Below, piece by piece: positions 15,248-24,775 of a stretch of 64,000 nucleotides of DNA. Source of the DNA: Oribacterium asaccharolyticum ACB7. Lineage in GTDB: Bacteria; Bacillota; Clostridia; Lachnospirales; Lachnospiraceae. A program made the position numbers and the translations under genes. Location of the stretch: NCBI RefSeq assembly GCF_000238075.1, contig NZ_JH414506.1, positions 467,364-531,363 on the forward strand, written 5' to 3'. The notes under the pieces are model-generated. The model was not told the origin of the DNA. It did no database searches and saw nothing but the letters and a program-made list of their open reading frames with translations. Each line of letters starts with the position of its first letter. Position 1 is the first letter of the stretch.

Positions 15248-17015
15248 CTCCACATGTATTGTCCATAGGATAGGAACACAAATTATTAACCTCGTCGCTT
15301 GATTGAGGATACAATTTATTGTCAGTTTCCTCATTAACTTCCTTAGCATTTTTTCTTCTGCTCTTAAATAATCTTCCGTCCTGAGAATCCTTTTTCCCTG
15401 TCTTATATATGATAGTAATCATTGCAGGATCAATTTCTCCTTCATCGTTAGTTCCCCCAATGATGATTTTATCTACTATACTTTCAAATACAGCTCTATC
15501 AAATTCCTCAAGGTATTTATTGGACTCAAGTAATTTTTTAAATCCCTCAAGCCTTTTCTTCAATGCTTTTTCATCGGTAAGTGTTACCTCTAAAGTCCTC
15601 TTTTCTGCAAGTAGTTTCTCTTTACTAATAGCTATTTCATTATACTTGTCCTGATATATATCCATGCTGATTGACTCATTCAGCCTTAACTCAACAAGAT
15701 CCTTTTCTTTCTTTAGTACCTTATCAAGTTGATTTGTTATCTTCTTCAGATCTTTAGCTAAACTGTTGTCTTTCAATTCTTCTTCCACAGTTTTAAGGAA
15801 TTCATTGGTAATTTCCACATTATTATGGCATACCTGACGATAGCTTTCCATAAATGCTTTTTCTATGGCTTCTTCTTCAATCCCTTTACTATGCGGACAA
15901 TACTTCTTTCCGTTTTTAGTAGCATTGACACACTGCCATATAACTTTTGTATATTCTGAACTCGAATGCCAATTTCTTCTTGAAAGATTATGACCGCAAA
16001 ATCCACATTCAAGCATACTGCTAAAAGCATATTTTCTTGAATACTTTTCTCTTTTACCACCATTATTGGCAACAGTATTTCTGTTTTTTGACCTTCTCAA
16101 TCTAATACCTTGAGCTTTTTCAAAATCTTCTTCTGAAATGATTGGCTCGTGATGGTTTTCTATATAAAACTTATCCTGTTCTCCGAAATTATCCAATCTT
16201 CTCTTTGAAATAGGATCAACCGTATAGGTCTTTCCCATCATAAGATCCCCTTTATATTTTTCATTTTTTATGATTCCTAAAACAGTTGTTTCAGTCCATC
16301 TTTTATTTCCTCTTGGCGATAAATATCCTTGTTCTTCCAGTTCTCTGGAAATTACCATACCGCCAACACCTTCAATATATCTTCTGAAAATATACCTTAC
16401 AATCTCAGCTTCTTTTTCATTTATAGAAATGCTTTTAGTTTCCGGATCATAGTCATAGCCTAAACACCCTTGAAAGCCGACCATTTCTCCTCTTTCCATC
16501 TTCATTCTCAAACCTTTTTTGACATTGGCTGAAATATTCTCTACTTCCTGTTGAGCAACTGAACTTAAAATTGTTAAAAGCAACTCCCCGTCCATTGTTA
16601 AGGTGTTTATATTTTCCTCTTCAAAAAAGACTGCAACATTAAACTCCTTTAACTTTCTTACATACTTTAAGGTGTCTAATGTGTTTCTCGCAAATCTTGA
16701 TATAGACTTTGTAATTATCATATCTATATCGCCATTCATACAGTCATTTATCAACCTTTGAAAGTCAATTCTTCGATCAACCTGTGTTCCTGTTATCGCT
16801 TCGTCAGCATATATTCCAGCGAGAGTCCACTCTTTATTTTTCTTGATAAATTCTGTGTAGTGTTCCACCTGAGAATTATAGCTGTTAATCTGATCTTCAG
16901 TGTCCGTACTAACTCTGCAATAAGCTGCCACTCGTTTTATTGAGCGTTCAACACAGCCTGATGCAGTTCTTTTCAGTGTGGTATCACCTTTAATAACTTT
17001 TACATCTTTTTTCAC
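15213..17015 (-). CDS. Large serine recombinase (ICE integrase)
   Basis: The 600-residue enzyme excises and integrates the ICE. The resolvase domain (about 25-165) has the nucleophile serine in AAYCRVSTD (about residue 35), GIYADEAITGTQ and KSISRFARN. A recombinase domain (about 185-300) follows, then a zinc ribbon (CGFCGHNLSRR ... WQC ... CPHS, about 355-395) and a long coiled coil (about 420-500). The start is GTG, preceded by AGGAGG at 8 bases. The last 11 codons (GDGSVIVQTRCR region) lie outside the ICE, in the old rlmD tail, because the gene runs through att core B. In the circular ICE the end would be different (see findings). Confidence 0.9.
   Translation of the reverse strand: MKKDVKVIKGDTTLKRTASGCVERSIKRVAAYCRVSTDTEDQINSYNSQVEHYTEFIKKNKEWTLAGIYADEAITGTQVDRRIDFQRLINDCMNGDIDMIITKSISRFARNTLDTLKYVRKLKEFNVAVFFEEENINTLTMDGELLLTILSSVAQQEVENISANVKKGLRMKMERGEMVGFQGCLGYDYDPETKSISINEKEAEIVRYIFRRYIEGVGGMVISRELEEQGYLSPRGNKRWTETTVLGIIKNEKYKGDLMMGKTYTVDPISKRRLDNFGEQDKFYIENHHEPIISEEDFEKAQGIRLRRSKNRNTVANNGGKREKYSRKYAFSSMLECGFCGHNLSRRNWHSSSEYTKVIWQCVNATKNGKKYCPHSKGIEEEAIEKAFMESYRQVCHNNVEITNEFLKTVEEELKDNSLAKDLKKITNQLDKVLKKEKDLVELRLNESISMDIYQDKYNEIAISKEKLLAEKRTLEVTLTDEKALKKRLEGFKKLLESNKYLEEFDRAVFESIVDKIIIGGTNDEGEIDPAMITIIYKTGKKDSQDGRLFKSRRKNAKEVNEETDNKLYPQSSDEVNNLCSYPMDNTCGDGSVIVQTRCR
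15237..15256. other. att core B: left end of the main ICE
   Basis: AACGCTACCGTCTCCACATG. Compared with core C it shares AACGCTA and CTCCACATG with four differing bases between. In minus orientation the ICE lies upstream of CATGTGGAG and the old rlmD tail lies downstream of it. Confidence 0.75.
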
Positions 17016-17076
17016 TGCATCCGCCTCCTTTTTTGTATCTTTCTATGCAGTTTCATTATACCACACTTGCAAAACA

Positions 17077-17223
17077 TTATAAATATAATTCTGTTGAAAT
17101 GTTGTACTTTTTCATCAGTTTTAATTTTATCTTCCTGTATTCAATGTCATTTAGTAAATGTTTGGAAAGCAAGATAGATAGCATAGATAATTGGAGGCTA
17201 TATTTTAGTAATTCGTTATTCAT
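17077..17223 (-). CDS. Small SHOCT-like protein, 48 residues
   Basis: The frame begins after GAGGAGGGTTTAGA and encodes MNNELLKYSLQLSMLSILLS followed by LLNDIEYRKIKLKLMKKY. The second half matches the SHOCT short helical motif (L..G.I...EY...K..LL). Small proteins of this kind commonly precede the serine recombinase in clostridial ICEs and may bind DNA or modulate excision. It is 61 bases before the integrase start on the same strand. Confidence 0.65.
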   Translation of the reverse strand: MNNELLKYSLQLSMLSILLSKHLLNDIEYRKIKLKLMKKYNISTELYL

Positions 17224-17251
17224 TCTAAACCCTCCTCGTTAAAAATCATTT

Positions 17252-17290
17252 TTAAGTTTTATGACATTGGTAGGTGCTTGGCAGCAACAT
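17252..17290 (-). CDS. 12-codon leader ORF before the SHOCT-like gene
   Basis: MLLPSTYQCHKT is preceded by CGGAGGTGAG at a good spacing, an almost perfect ribosome binding site. It ends 28 bases before the next gene. Its length and strong site suggest a leader peptide controlling downstream expression, not a functional protein. Confidence 0.35.
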   Translation of the reverse strand: MLLPSTYQCHKT

Positions 17291-17411
17291 AGGAATCTCA
17301 CCTCCGCCCCTTATTAAGACGAGCCGGCTTAAACTATTGAAGTATCATTATCGCTACTTGTATCACCGAACAGATTGCCACCTCTGTTTTTTATGTATTC
17401 TTATTTATCGC

Positions 17412-17501
17412 TCACTTTCTTGTATCCTTGGCTAACCCAGTATTCATAGAACCGAAATTGCTTTCAGCAGAAAGATCATGGCGTAAGTCATAATTCTCCA
17501 C
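17412..17501 (-). CDS. Possible 29-residue leader ORF
   Basis: A GTG-initiated frame encodes VENYDLRHDLSAESNFGSMN and ends GLAKDTRK. The ribosome binding site is weak. With the 12-codon ORF downstream it fills the 380 bases between the sigma-like gene and the SHOCT-like gene, where a short hairpin (ACAGA ... TCTGT) is also visible. Coding status is uncertain. Confidence 0.25.
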   Translation of the reverse strand: MENYDLRHDLSAESNFGSMNTGLAKDTRK

Positions 17502-17618
17502 AAGTAGATAAAGTCCTACCTTGGTCTATTCAGTTGTCAAAGAACAATTACCTATTGGCTTTCAGAGAGATTTTCTTTTAAGTTATTCTTGAAAATAATT
17601 CTTCAATTAAATTAAGAG

Positions 17619-17656
17619 GACAGATCTCCCTTCACTTTATAAAAGGAAAATCTGCC
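17619..17656 (-). terminator. Hairpin after the sigma-like gene
   Basis: GGCAGATTTTCCTT pairs with AAGGGAGATCTGTC, using two G-U pairs, around a 10-base loop. No long T run follows, so it may be an attenuator or processing site rather than a strong terminator. Confidence 0.4.
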
Positions 17657-17672
17657 TTCATGCACAAGGCGA

Positions 17673-18089
17673 TTACTTCATAAATTCTTCCAATAGCACC
17701 CTTAGTTTTTTAAGAATGCTATTTTTTCGCCATTGTATAGCTTGATAGCTCACTTTCTTACCTCTCGCTATGCTTGATAGCGTTTCATCATTGAAATATA
17801 AGCGTTCAACAATATCTCTTTCTTCTGCATTGAGCATTGATATAGCATTTCGGACTGCTTCAATCATCATCTGTGTTTCAACAATCTTTTCTACATCAAC
17901 GCTTTCATCAGCGATGTTATCTATAAAATGTCCGTCATGATCCAATGATGAAAAAAAGAGCAAGTGGTTTTTTCTGTCCACCTGCTCTAAATACTTCTCG
18001 TGTTCTCTTTCTCGCCAGTAGACTTTGTATATCTGCTCACTGACTTTGACCTTTTGTCCATTGACATAAAGGTAATATTCTTTTGGCAT
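17673..18089 (-). CDS. Sigma-70-like ICE regulator
   Basis: A 138-residue protein resembling the small sigma-70-region-4 proteins of conjugative transposons. MLNAEERDIVERLYFND at about residues 90-106 begins region 4, followed by the helix-turn-helix LSSIARGKKVSYQAIQWRKN and basic LKKLRVLL. It probably activates or tunes ICE transcription. The ATG at 18089 is chosen because GGAGG lies 8 bases before it; the ATG five codons earlier overlaps that site. It lies upstream of the small ORFs and the integrase, in the same direction. Confidence 0.7.
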   Translation of the reverse strand: MPKEYYLYVNGQKVKVSEQIYKVYWREREHEKYLEQVDRKNHLLFFSSLDHDGHFIDNIADESVDVEKIVETQMMIEAVRNAISMLNAEERDIVERLYFNDETLSSIARGKKVSYQAIQWRKNSILKKLRVLLEEFMK

Positions 18090-18130
18090 ATATGTTTCCT
18101 CCATTCTTTTTTTGTCTGCTTGTTTTCAGG

Positions 18131-18172
18131 CAAAAAAAGGAGGACTCCTGCACCTTGGCATAAGAAGTCCTC
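18131..18172 (-). terminator. Terminator between the MATE/33-aa genes and the sigma-like gene
   Basis: Minus-strand GAGGACT, a 19-base loop, AGTCCTC, then CTTTTTTT. It separates the cargo operon from the regulator. Confidence 0.7.
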
Positions 18173-18216
18173 GAAAATGAAAGAAACCTGTTCTTCCTTT
18201 AATTATATTTAATTGT

Positions 18217-18318
18217 TTAGACGAGCATATGGAAAGACAAACAGCTATAAAGCTTATAGGAAAAAGGACTATTTTTATTGTGGTTTATTCTTTCAAATAA
18301 ATATATAGACTTTTCCAT
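18217..18318 (-). CDS. Small protein of 33 residues
   Basis: GGAGGGTTAGAA precedes an ATG that opens a frame starting MEKSIYLFERINHNKNS and ending LSFHMLV. The site is as strong as those of the flanking genes. It follows the MATE gene by 86 bases, before the shared terminator. No family was recognised. Confidence 0.4.
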   Translation of the reverse strand: MEKSIYLFERINHNKNSPFSYKLYSCLSFHMLV

Positions 18319-18403
18319 TTCTAACCCTCCATTTTATAGCTAACTATTTTCCATAAATTAAGTCCTTCTAATGTTTCAAATTCTAAACACCTAATAAGAA
18401 ATT

Positions 18404-19762
18404 TTATGCTTGAACTTTTTCTTTCCCCATTTTATTCAGTTCCCCAATCATCATGAAAATGCCAACAACAATCATAATGAAATCAACAAGTGGCTGCGTG
18501 AACCAAACAGCTTTTACTCCAAAGGCCATTGGTAAAAGAATCATTGCAGGAACAAATATGAAAAGCTGTCTAAGCATTACAATAATTCCTGCTTTCTTTC
18601 CGTTTCCGATTGATTGGAAGAAAGTAACAGTCATAACCATTACTCCATACAAGATAAATACGGAATAGAACAATCTAAAGTTTCCAACACCCTGTGCAAT
18701 AATATTTGCTTCTACACCAAATAACGAAAGTATCTGACTTGACAGCAGTAGGGATGGAATCCAAAAGATTCCTGCAAGAACCAAACCGCCGATAGAAAAG
18801 ACCTTCATAGCTTCTCTCACTCTGTCATATTGCTTTGCTCCGAAGTTCGTTCCAACAACAGGCTGTAAGCCTTGACTCATTCCCCAAAGAGGGATAAATG
18901 AAAAGGCATATACACGAAGTGATGCCGCCATCAAAATTCCATTGGTATCTCCGCCATATTTAAATGCCATTTTATAAAGCATAGTTTGTTGTATCATAAA
19001 TAAAAGCTGCATCATCATAGCTGATGATCCTACCCCAAACATTTCTTTTTTTATCTCCGGATCAGACTTTATCTTATGGATTTTAACAACTTTACTCTTT
19101 TTCAAGAAATAATGTAGTGTTGCCACTGCCTGAACAAATTGTGCTGTGATGGTTGCAAGGGCAGCACCTTCAATCGCATATTCACCCATAACAGTCATTA
19201 AGATAGGGTCAAGAATAATATTCAGTAATGCCCCAAGTCCCATAATCGTCATAGCTTTTTTCATCAGTCCTTCACCACGCATAACCATGTTTGCGGACTG
19301 TGTGAAGTTTACAAATAGAGAGCCTATAAAAATCACTCTAAGGTATCTAATACCATAGGCTTTGATTTCACCCGTTGCGCCGACCATATCTAAAAAATGC
19401 GGAGCAAGAAGTATTCCTCCAACTGTAATAATTACAGAGAAGAAAATCACCCAATAGATTAGGTTACCCATAATTTTATCTACAGTTTTTTGATCTCCTT
19501 TACCGATTGCTCTTGAAAGTACAGATGCAGAACCTACACCAAGTAAAGTTGAAACACCGCTGTTAAAAAAGGTAAGTGGCATTGCAACGCCGCAGGCAGT
19601 CATTGCTGTTTGTCCTATAATTTTCCCTGCAAATATTCCGTCCATTAACGGATACAAACCGATAACAATCATTCCGATAACTGCCGGAATAGATAACTGA
19701 AAGAGTAAATCTATCGGTTTTTTTGTTAGTAATTGTTCTTTTATATCCTGTTTCAAGTACAT
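18404..19762 (-). CDS. MATE-family multidrug efflux transporter
   Basis: The 452-residue protein has about twelve hydrophobic helices in two similar halves. The first half begins KKPIDLLFQLSIPAVIGMIV and has MDGIFAGKIIG, a typical MATE helix 1-2 motif; the second half has WGMSQGLQPVVGTNFGAKQY. It uses an ion gradient to export cationic drugs or metabolites. It is the last gene of the transporter cargo operon, 25 bases after the preceding ABC gene. GGAGGT abuts the ATG, so initiation at the TTG two codons later is possible. Confidence 0.85.
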   Translation of the reverse strand: MYLKQDIKEQLLTKKPIDLLFQLSIPAVIGMIVIGLYPLMDGIFAGKIIGQTAMTACGVAMPLTFFNSGVSTLLGVGSASVLSRAIGKGDQKTVDKIMGNLIYWVIFFSVIITVGGILLAPHFLDMVGATGEIKAYGIRYLRVIFIGSLFVNFTQSANMVMRGEGLMKKAMTIMGLGALLNIILDPILMTVMGEYAIEGAALATITAQFVQAVATLHYFLKKSKVVKIHKIKSDPEIKKEMFGVGSSAMMMQLLFMIQQTMLYKMAFKYGGDTNGILMAASLRVYAFSFIPLWGMSQGLQPVVGTNFGAKQYDRVREAMKVFSIGGLVLAGIFWIPSLLLSSQILSLFGVEANIIAQGVGNFRLFYSVFILYGVMVMTVTFFQSIGNGKKAGIIVMLRQLFIFVPAMILLPMAFGVKAVWFTQPLVDFIMIVVGIFMMIGELNKMGKEKVQA

Positions 19763-19787
19763 ACCTCCATTTATTACAAATATATTC

Positions 19788-21533
19788 TTACAGTATTTTT
19801 ACGCCATTATTTTTACTTTGTAGTTCTACCATATTTTTATAAATCCCATTTAAAGCAACTAACTCACTATGGGTCCCCTGCTCTGCAATATTACCTTCCT
19901 TAATTACAATAATATTGTCAGCATCTCTAATAGTATTTAATCTGTGGGCGATAACTAATAATGTTTTATTCTTTACCAATTCACTGATTGCTTCCTGTAT
20001 ATAGCTTTCATTGTCCACATCAACACTTGCTGTTGCCTCGTCAAGAATTACAATAGGAGCATCTTTTAATATGCAGCGAGCAATAGAAATTCTTTGTTTT
20101 TCACCACCTGATAGAGTTGCTCCTCCTTCTCCAATCATTGTGTCAAATCCATCAGGAAGTGCCATAATAAAATCATAGCATCTTGCTTTTTGGGCAGCTT
20201 CTATAACTTCTTCTTTTGTCGCATTTTCTTTCCCCATGGCAATATTATTAAAAATCGTATCTTGAAATAAATATACTCTCTGGAAAACCATACTAATTTC
20301 CGACATCAATTCAGATAGTGAAACATCCTTTATATTCACTCCTCTAATCAAAATTTCACCGGAGTCTACATCCCAAAATCTTGCCAAAAGATTTGCTACT
20401 GTGGATTTACCTCCCCCGGACTGTCCAACTAAAGCCGTCATTGTATTCTTATTCATTTCAAAACTCATATCATGTAATACCTCTTTTTCACCATAAGAAA
20501 ATTTAACATGATTAAAACAAATTTCAGGTTCTGAGGTCTCAGATTTTGAAATATGATTTTTCCCTACATCTTGTAATTCAGTTTCATTTAACACCTCTTC
20601 AATGCGATCCAAAGCAGCGTTCATTACAGTAAGCCTTGTAGCTTCTCCATAAAGTGTTTTTAAAGGGCTGAATAAGTCAAACACAAACAAAATAAGCCCA
20701 AGCATATACGGAAGTCCCAAAGTTCCTTGATAATTGAGATATAAAGCCACCGCTAAAATAAATGTAATACCAATTCCATAAATGATATTTAAACCTGTTG
20801 TCCATGGTGTTATTTTATTTTCAAATTTTATAGATGTGTCCTTTGAAGATACAAAATTATCTGTAAGAGATTTAGAATTTTCTCCTAAAAGGTTGTAGCT
20901 TTTAATAACACTTATACCCTCAGCGAATGATAAAACGGCATCCGTTAGTTTTTCACTTTGTTCTTGTCTAATAGCCGATTCCGATAAAGACATCTTATTC
21001 ATGCCATTTGCAAGCAGTGTTGCAACCAATGTTACCCCCACCGCAATCAGTCCAATTCTGTAGTCTAAAACAAACATGAATATTGTTAGTACAAGCGTTG
21101 ATAATACATAGCTCATCATATTGGCAATCGTACTCATGGAAACTTCTTCAATAAAAGCCATATCTGAGCTTAAAACTGAATTTATTTTTCCTAAATTACC
21201 TGCTGTAAAATATCCCATAGGGAGCTTTCTAAGATGATTTCCAAGCTCCATTCTTTTATCAGCAAAAATCATAAAGCCGGCTGCACTTTGTAATTTATCG
21301 CTTAAGAAGTGAACCACAGCTTGTAGTAAAACCACTAAAACAAGTCCTATTCCTACATATAGAAAAGTTTGGGACGTATTCCTTTTTTCATAAAATCCAA
21401 TCAAAACGGTAAATGCAATAAATATCGGCATTTTACTTAATATAGATTCAACAAAGGCAAATATAAATGCGGACTTTATTCTGTTTTTGTATTTACCTGA
21501 TAAATTTAAAATTCTTGAAATTAGTCTAAACAT
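19788..21533 (-). CDS. ABC exporter-type protein, second subunit
   Basis: A 581-residue membrane-ATPase fusion. The six-helix domain spans about 1-320. The ATPase has Walker A GQSGGGKSTVAN, signature LSGGEKQRISIARC, Walker B IVILDEATASVD and LLVIAHRLNT. It overlaps the preceding gene by 8 bases. Pairs like this, next to an ECF-type module, resemble the YbtPQ/IrtAB group of exporter-fold proteins that can import siderophores, so direction of transport is not certain. Part of the five-transporter cargo operon of the ICE. Confidence 0.8.
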   Translation of the reverse strand: MFRLISRILNLSGKYKNRIKSAFIFAFVESILSKMPIFIAFTVLIGFYEKRNTSQTFLYVGIGLVLVVLLQAVVHFLSDKLQSAAGFMIFADKRMELGNHLRKLPMGYFTAGNLGKINSVLSSDMAFIEEVSMSTIANMMSYVLSTLVLTIFMFVLDYRIGLIAVGVTLVATLLANGMNKMSLSESAIRQEQSEKLTDAVLSFAEGISVIKSYNLLGENSKSLTDNFVSSKDTSIKFENKITPWTTGLNIIYGIGITFILAVALYLNYQGTLGLPYMLGLILFVFDLFSPLKTLYGEATRLTVMNAALDRIEEVLNETELQDVGKNHISKSETSEPEICFNHVKFSYGEKEVLHDMSFEMNKNTMTALVGQSGGGKSTVANLLARFWDVDSGEILIRGVNIKDVSLSELMSEISMVFQRVYLFQDTIFNNIAMGKENATKEEVIEAAQKARCYDFIMALPDGFDTMIGEGGATLSGGEKQRISIARCILKDAPIVILDEATASVDVDNESYIQEAISELVKNKTLLVIAHRLNTIRDADNIIVIKEGNIAEQGTHSELVALNGIYKNMVELQSKNNGVKIL

Positions 21534-23316
21534 TCATTTCACCTTCCTTTCTGCTGATTTTCCAATCTTTACTAAATAGTGTCGCATCCCATAATTTACG
21601 ATATTCTGCTGAAGATTCTAATAAGTCTTTATGCTTTCCATTCGCAACTAAACGACCATGATCCATAACCAATATCTGATCTGCATCTATAATAGATGGC
21701 AACTTATGTGCAATAACAATTAGGGTTTTTCCTTTTACAAGTTCACGAATAGCTGCTTCCATTTTTTCTTCATTTTCCGGATCTGCGTAGGCTGTTGCCT
21801 CATCAAGTACAACAATCGGAGCATTTTTCAAAATAGCTCTCGCTAATGATATTCTTTGCCTTTCTCCACCTGAAAGCATCTTTCCTGCTTCCCCTGCTAA
21901 AGAATAAATACCATCCGGAAGTCTATTTAAGAATTCCATGCACTGTGCTTTTTTAGCTGCTTCTATAACCTCATCATCACTGGCAGCTAAATTACCAATG
22001 CGAATATTTTCTAAAAGCGATGTATTAAATAGATATTGGTCTTGTGCTACATAAGAAATTTGTTTGTTGAGTGATTCCAATCTTATATCCTGTAAGTCTT
22101 GTCCACCAATACTTATGCTTCCATCTAAAACATCATAGTAATGAATTAAAAGTTTAGTCAAAGTACTTTTTCCTGAACCGGATTCGCCAACAATCGCTGT
22201 CTTTTCACCGGCTCTTGCCGTAAAACTAACATTATGAATAACATTTTTAATATAGGTTTCAGGCTGTCCATTTTCTCCCATCTTGCTCAACTGATAGCCA
22301 AAGGTAACATTATCATATAAAATGGTCTGTCCTGTTCCCTTAAAATCATTTTCTCCTTGTTTTAAAGGAGCCATATTTAAGGCTTGTTCTAAAGCAGAAA
22401 TCTTATAATTTAACTGTGGCATAGTTGGTAAAAATCCAAGAGCTTTCAGCAGTGGCAATCCTATACTTAAAGAAAGACATAATATCAATATCAAGTTAGA
22501 AAGACTTGCATAGCCCATATACACAAAGTAACCACCAAGAGGCAATGTTAAAATAATCGTGCATGGAAGTAAGGCACTGTATAACGCCATCCATGGCCAT
22601 GCCGTCTTATACCAAGCGAGTGCATAATCTCTATAATTACTGATATCTTTAGAAAGGCGTTCATAAGATTCCGTTTGCTTATTGAATACTTTTACAACTT
22701 CCATACCGTTTACATACTCAATAATGGTATTATTCATTTTTCCGCTTGCCATATAATATGGTCCCATTTGTTTCATACCTACAGAGTACATAATCATCAT
22801 TGCGAGAATGCTAATCGGAATAGAAGCCAATGACATTAACGCTAATCTCCAATCAATAAAAAACATTGAAATGTAAACCATAATAGGAACAATTAAGTTC
22901 GCTATTCCTTCAGGAAGTGAATGAGCTAAAAGCACTTCTAAACTACCAATATCATCCACAAACATTTTTTTGATTGTACCTGTCCCTTTTTCTTCAACAA
23001 CACCTAATGGAAGATTTTCCATTTTTTTCTGTAAGGATGTTCGAAGTCCAAGCAACGTGTTGTATGCTGCTTTATGGGAGACATTAAGACCTATCCCACC
23101 TAAGACAGCTTGTAGCACTAAGCAAACTAAAATACTTGTAAGTAAAATAGCAATTCTTTCAAATTCTAATTGTTCACCTAAAACAAGTGGATTGATAATC
23201 TGATATGCAAATAGAAATGGTAACACACCCATAATTACACTAATAAGCATAATAAAACTTGCCAAGTGTATTGATTTTTTATGCGAACCGGCATATTCGA
23301 AAACCTTATTTAACAT
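21526..23316 (-). CDS. ABC exporter-type protein, first subunit
   Basis: A 596-residue membrane-ATPase fusion, partner of the next gene. Walker A GESGSGKSTLTK, signature LSGGERQRISLARA, Walker B IVVLDEATAYADPEN. The aspartate-rich variation after Walker B (AYADPEN) is typical of the YbtP/IrtA-like branch. It overlaps the double-ATPase gene upstream by 11 bases and the partner downstream by 8, showing tight translational coupling. Confidence 0.8.
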   Translation of the reverse strand: MLNKVFEYAGSHKKSIHLASFIMLISVIMGVLPFLFAYQIINPLVLGEQLEFERIAILLTSILVCLVLQAVLGGIGLNVSHKAAYNTLLGLRTSLQKKMENLPLGVVEEKGTGTIKKMFVDDIGSLEVLLAHSLPEGIANLIVPIMVYISMFFIDWRLALMSLASIPISILAMMIMYSVGMKQMGPYYMASGKMNNTIIEYVNGMEVVKVFNKQTESYERLSKDISNYRDYALAWYKTAWPWMALYSALLPCTIILTLPLGGYFVYMGYASLSNLILILCLSLSIGLPLLKALGFLPTMPQLNYKISALEQALNMAPLKQGENDFKGTGQTILYDNVTFGYQLSKMGENGQPETYIKNVIHNVSFTARAGEKTAIVGESGSGKSTLTKLLIHYYDVLDGSISIGGQDLQDIRLESLNKQISYVAQDQYLFNTSLLENIRIGNLAASDDEVIEAAKKAQCMEFLNRLPDGIYSLAGEAGKMLSGGERQRISLARAILKNAPIVVLDEATAYADPENEEKMEAAIRELVKGKTLIVIAHKLPSIIDADQILVMDHGRLVANGKHKDLLESSAEYRKLWDATLFSKDWKISRKEGEMNV

Positions 23317-24775
23317 AGTTTTCCTCCTTCAATAAATTTCCTTTTTTATCCATAAAATCCATGATTAACGCTTCATTTCCCTTTACAGATATTTTTTTAT
23401 AACCATTATCACCGAGCATTAAGACAGAATGACAGGTTTTAAACAACAGCTCTAAGTCATGAGTAATTATTATAATTGGAATCTCCTTTGCTTTTTCTGT
23501 CGTTAAATCGGACATAATTTTCATACTTTTATAATCAAGACCTGATGTTGGTTCATCCAAAATTATCAGCTTACGACCGGATAAAAATGAAGTAATAATT
23601 GCCAGTCGTTGTTTTTGTCCACCGGATAGTTTCTGCGGATGATTAGTTTTTTTATGCCACAGGTTTGTATCTTTCAGATATTCTCGTATTTTTTCTAAAT
23701 CACTTTCCGAGTTTTTATCTTTACAAAATATCAACTCATTTTCTACGGTGTCTAAAAAAATCTGAGCATCTACATCTTGTAACACGCAATATGAATTTCT
23801 AAGCCTTTCTCTTTGTTTATTTCCATAACTGACATCTAAATATTTTTCAGACAACCCGCATAATGCTTTTGCCAAGGTACTTTTTCCAATCCCATTAGAA
23901 CCAATCACTCCCATTATTTCGCTTTCTCCAAGCTCAAAGGTTAAGTCTTCTATCAAAGTCCTTTTACCTTGATGAATGCAGGCTTTATTTACTTTGATAT
24001 AGCTTTTAGCAGCAATAGGTTCTTTTTCTGATATCAATTCTCTTTCATTAAGCGTTCTTAACTCAAGTTCCTTACATTTATTATTGCTAAGACTACCATT
24101 CGGAAAAACATCACATATTGTACCGTCTTTTATATAAATCAATCTGCTAAAAATCTCTTTTAAATAATAAAGCCTATGTTCCGCTATAATTATTGTCTTT
24201 CCCATCGCCTTCAATCTTAGAAGTATTTCACTGAAATGTTTTATACTATCGTAATCAAGACTGCTTGATGGCTCATCAAAAAAAATAATATCCGTATCAT
24301 AGATAAGAGTTCCGGCTATAGCTACCTTTTGCCTTTCTCCTCCTGATAATTTAAAAATGGATTTTTTGCTAATATGGTTTATTCCTAACAAGTCCATTGC
24401 TTTTTCAACTTTTTCTTTTAGAGTGTCCCTGTCTAAGCCTAAATTTTCACCTACTAAAGCAATTTCATCTTCAACTACATCACAAAAAAATTGATCTTTA
24501 GGATTTTGAAATACATTGCCAATATATTTAGCTAACTCTCCCTTTTTATATGTAGTTATATCCTTCCCTAAAATCTTAATTTCGCCGTCCAAATCACCGT
24601 CATAAAATGACGGAATAAGCCCGTTTAGCAATCTTAAAAGTGTCGTTTTTCCGCATCCGGAAAGACCTGTTAAGACTATAATTTCGCCTTTCTTTACAGA
24701 CATTTTTAAATCTTTCAATATCAAATCCTCACCATAATGAAATGATTTGATTACTGCCTCTAAAATATTTTCCAT
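23306..24775 (-). CDS. Double ATPase of an ECF-type importer
   Basis: The 489 residues hold two ABC ATPase domains in one chain. The first has Walker A GLSGCGKTTLLR (about 36-47), signature KLSGGERQKVAIAG and FFDEPSSSLD. The second has GSNGIGKSTLAK (about 290), signature KLSGGQKQRLAIIT and ILDEPTSGLDY. Such fused EcfA/EcfA' proteins power energy-coupling-factor importers together with EcfT and an S component, which are the two upstream genes. Substrate unknown. It overlaps its neighbours by 11 and 16 bases. Confidence 0.85.
   Translation of the reverse strand: MENILEAVIKSFHYGEDLILKDLKMSVKKGEIIVLTGLSGCGKTTLLRLLNGLIPSFYDGDLDGEIKILGKDITTYKKGELAKYIGNVFQNPKDQFFCDVVEDEIALVGENLGLDRDTLKEKVEKAMDLLGINHISKKSIFKLSGGERQKVAIAGTLIYDTDIIFFDEPSSSLDYDSIKHFSEILLRLKAMGKTIIIAEHRLYYLKEIFSRLIYIKDGTICDVFPNGSLSNNKCKELELRTLNERELISEKEPIAAKSYIKVNKACIHQGKRTLIEDLTFELGESEIMGVIGSNGIGKSTLAKALCGLSEKYLDVSYGNKQRERLRNSYCVLQDVDAQIFLDTVENELIFCKDKNSESDLEKIREYLKDTNLWHKKTNHPQKLSGGQKQRLAIITSFLSGRKLIILDEPTSGLDYKSMKIMSDLTTEKAKEIPIIIITHDLELLFKTCHSVLMLGDNGYKKISVKGNEALIMDFMDKKGNLLKEENYVK

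Noticed and set aside
15863..16072. 69-codon minus-strand frame in the integrase gene
   Set aside because: Alternate frame of the zinc-ribbon region; no ribosome binding site and no independent signal, unlike the nested frame at 37166-37576.
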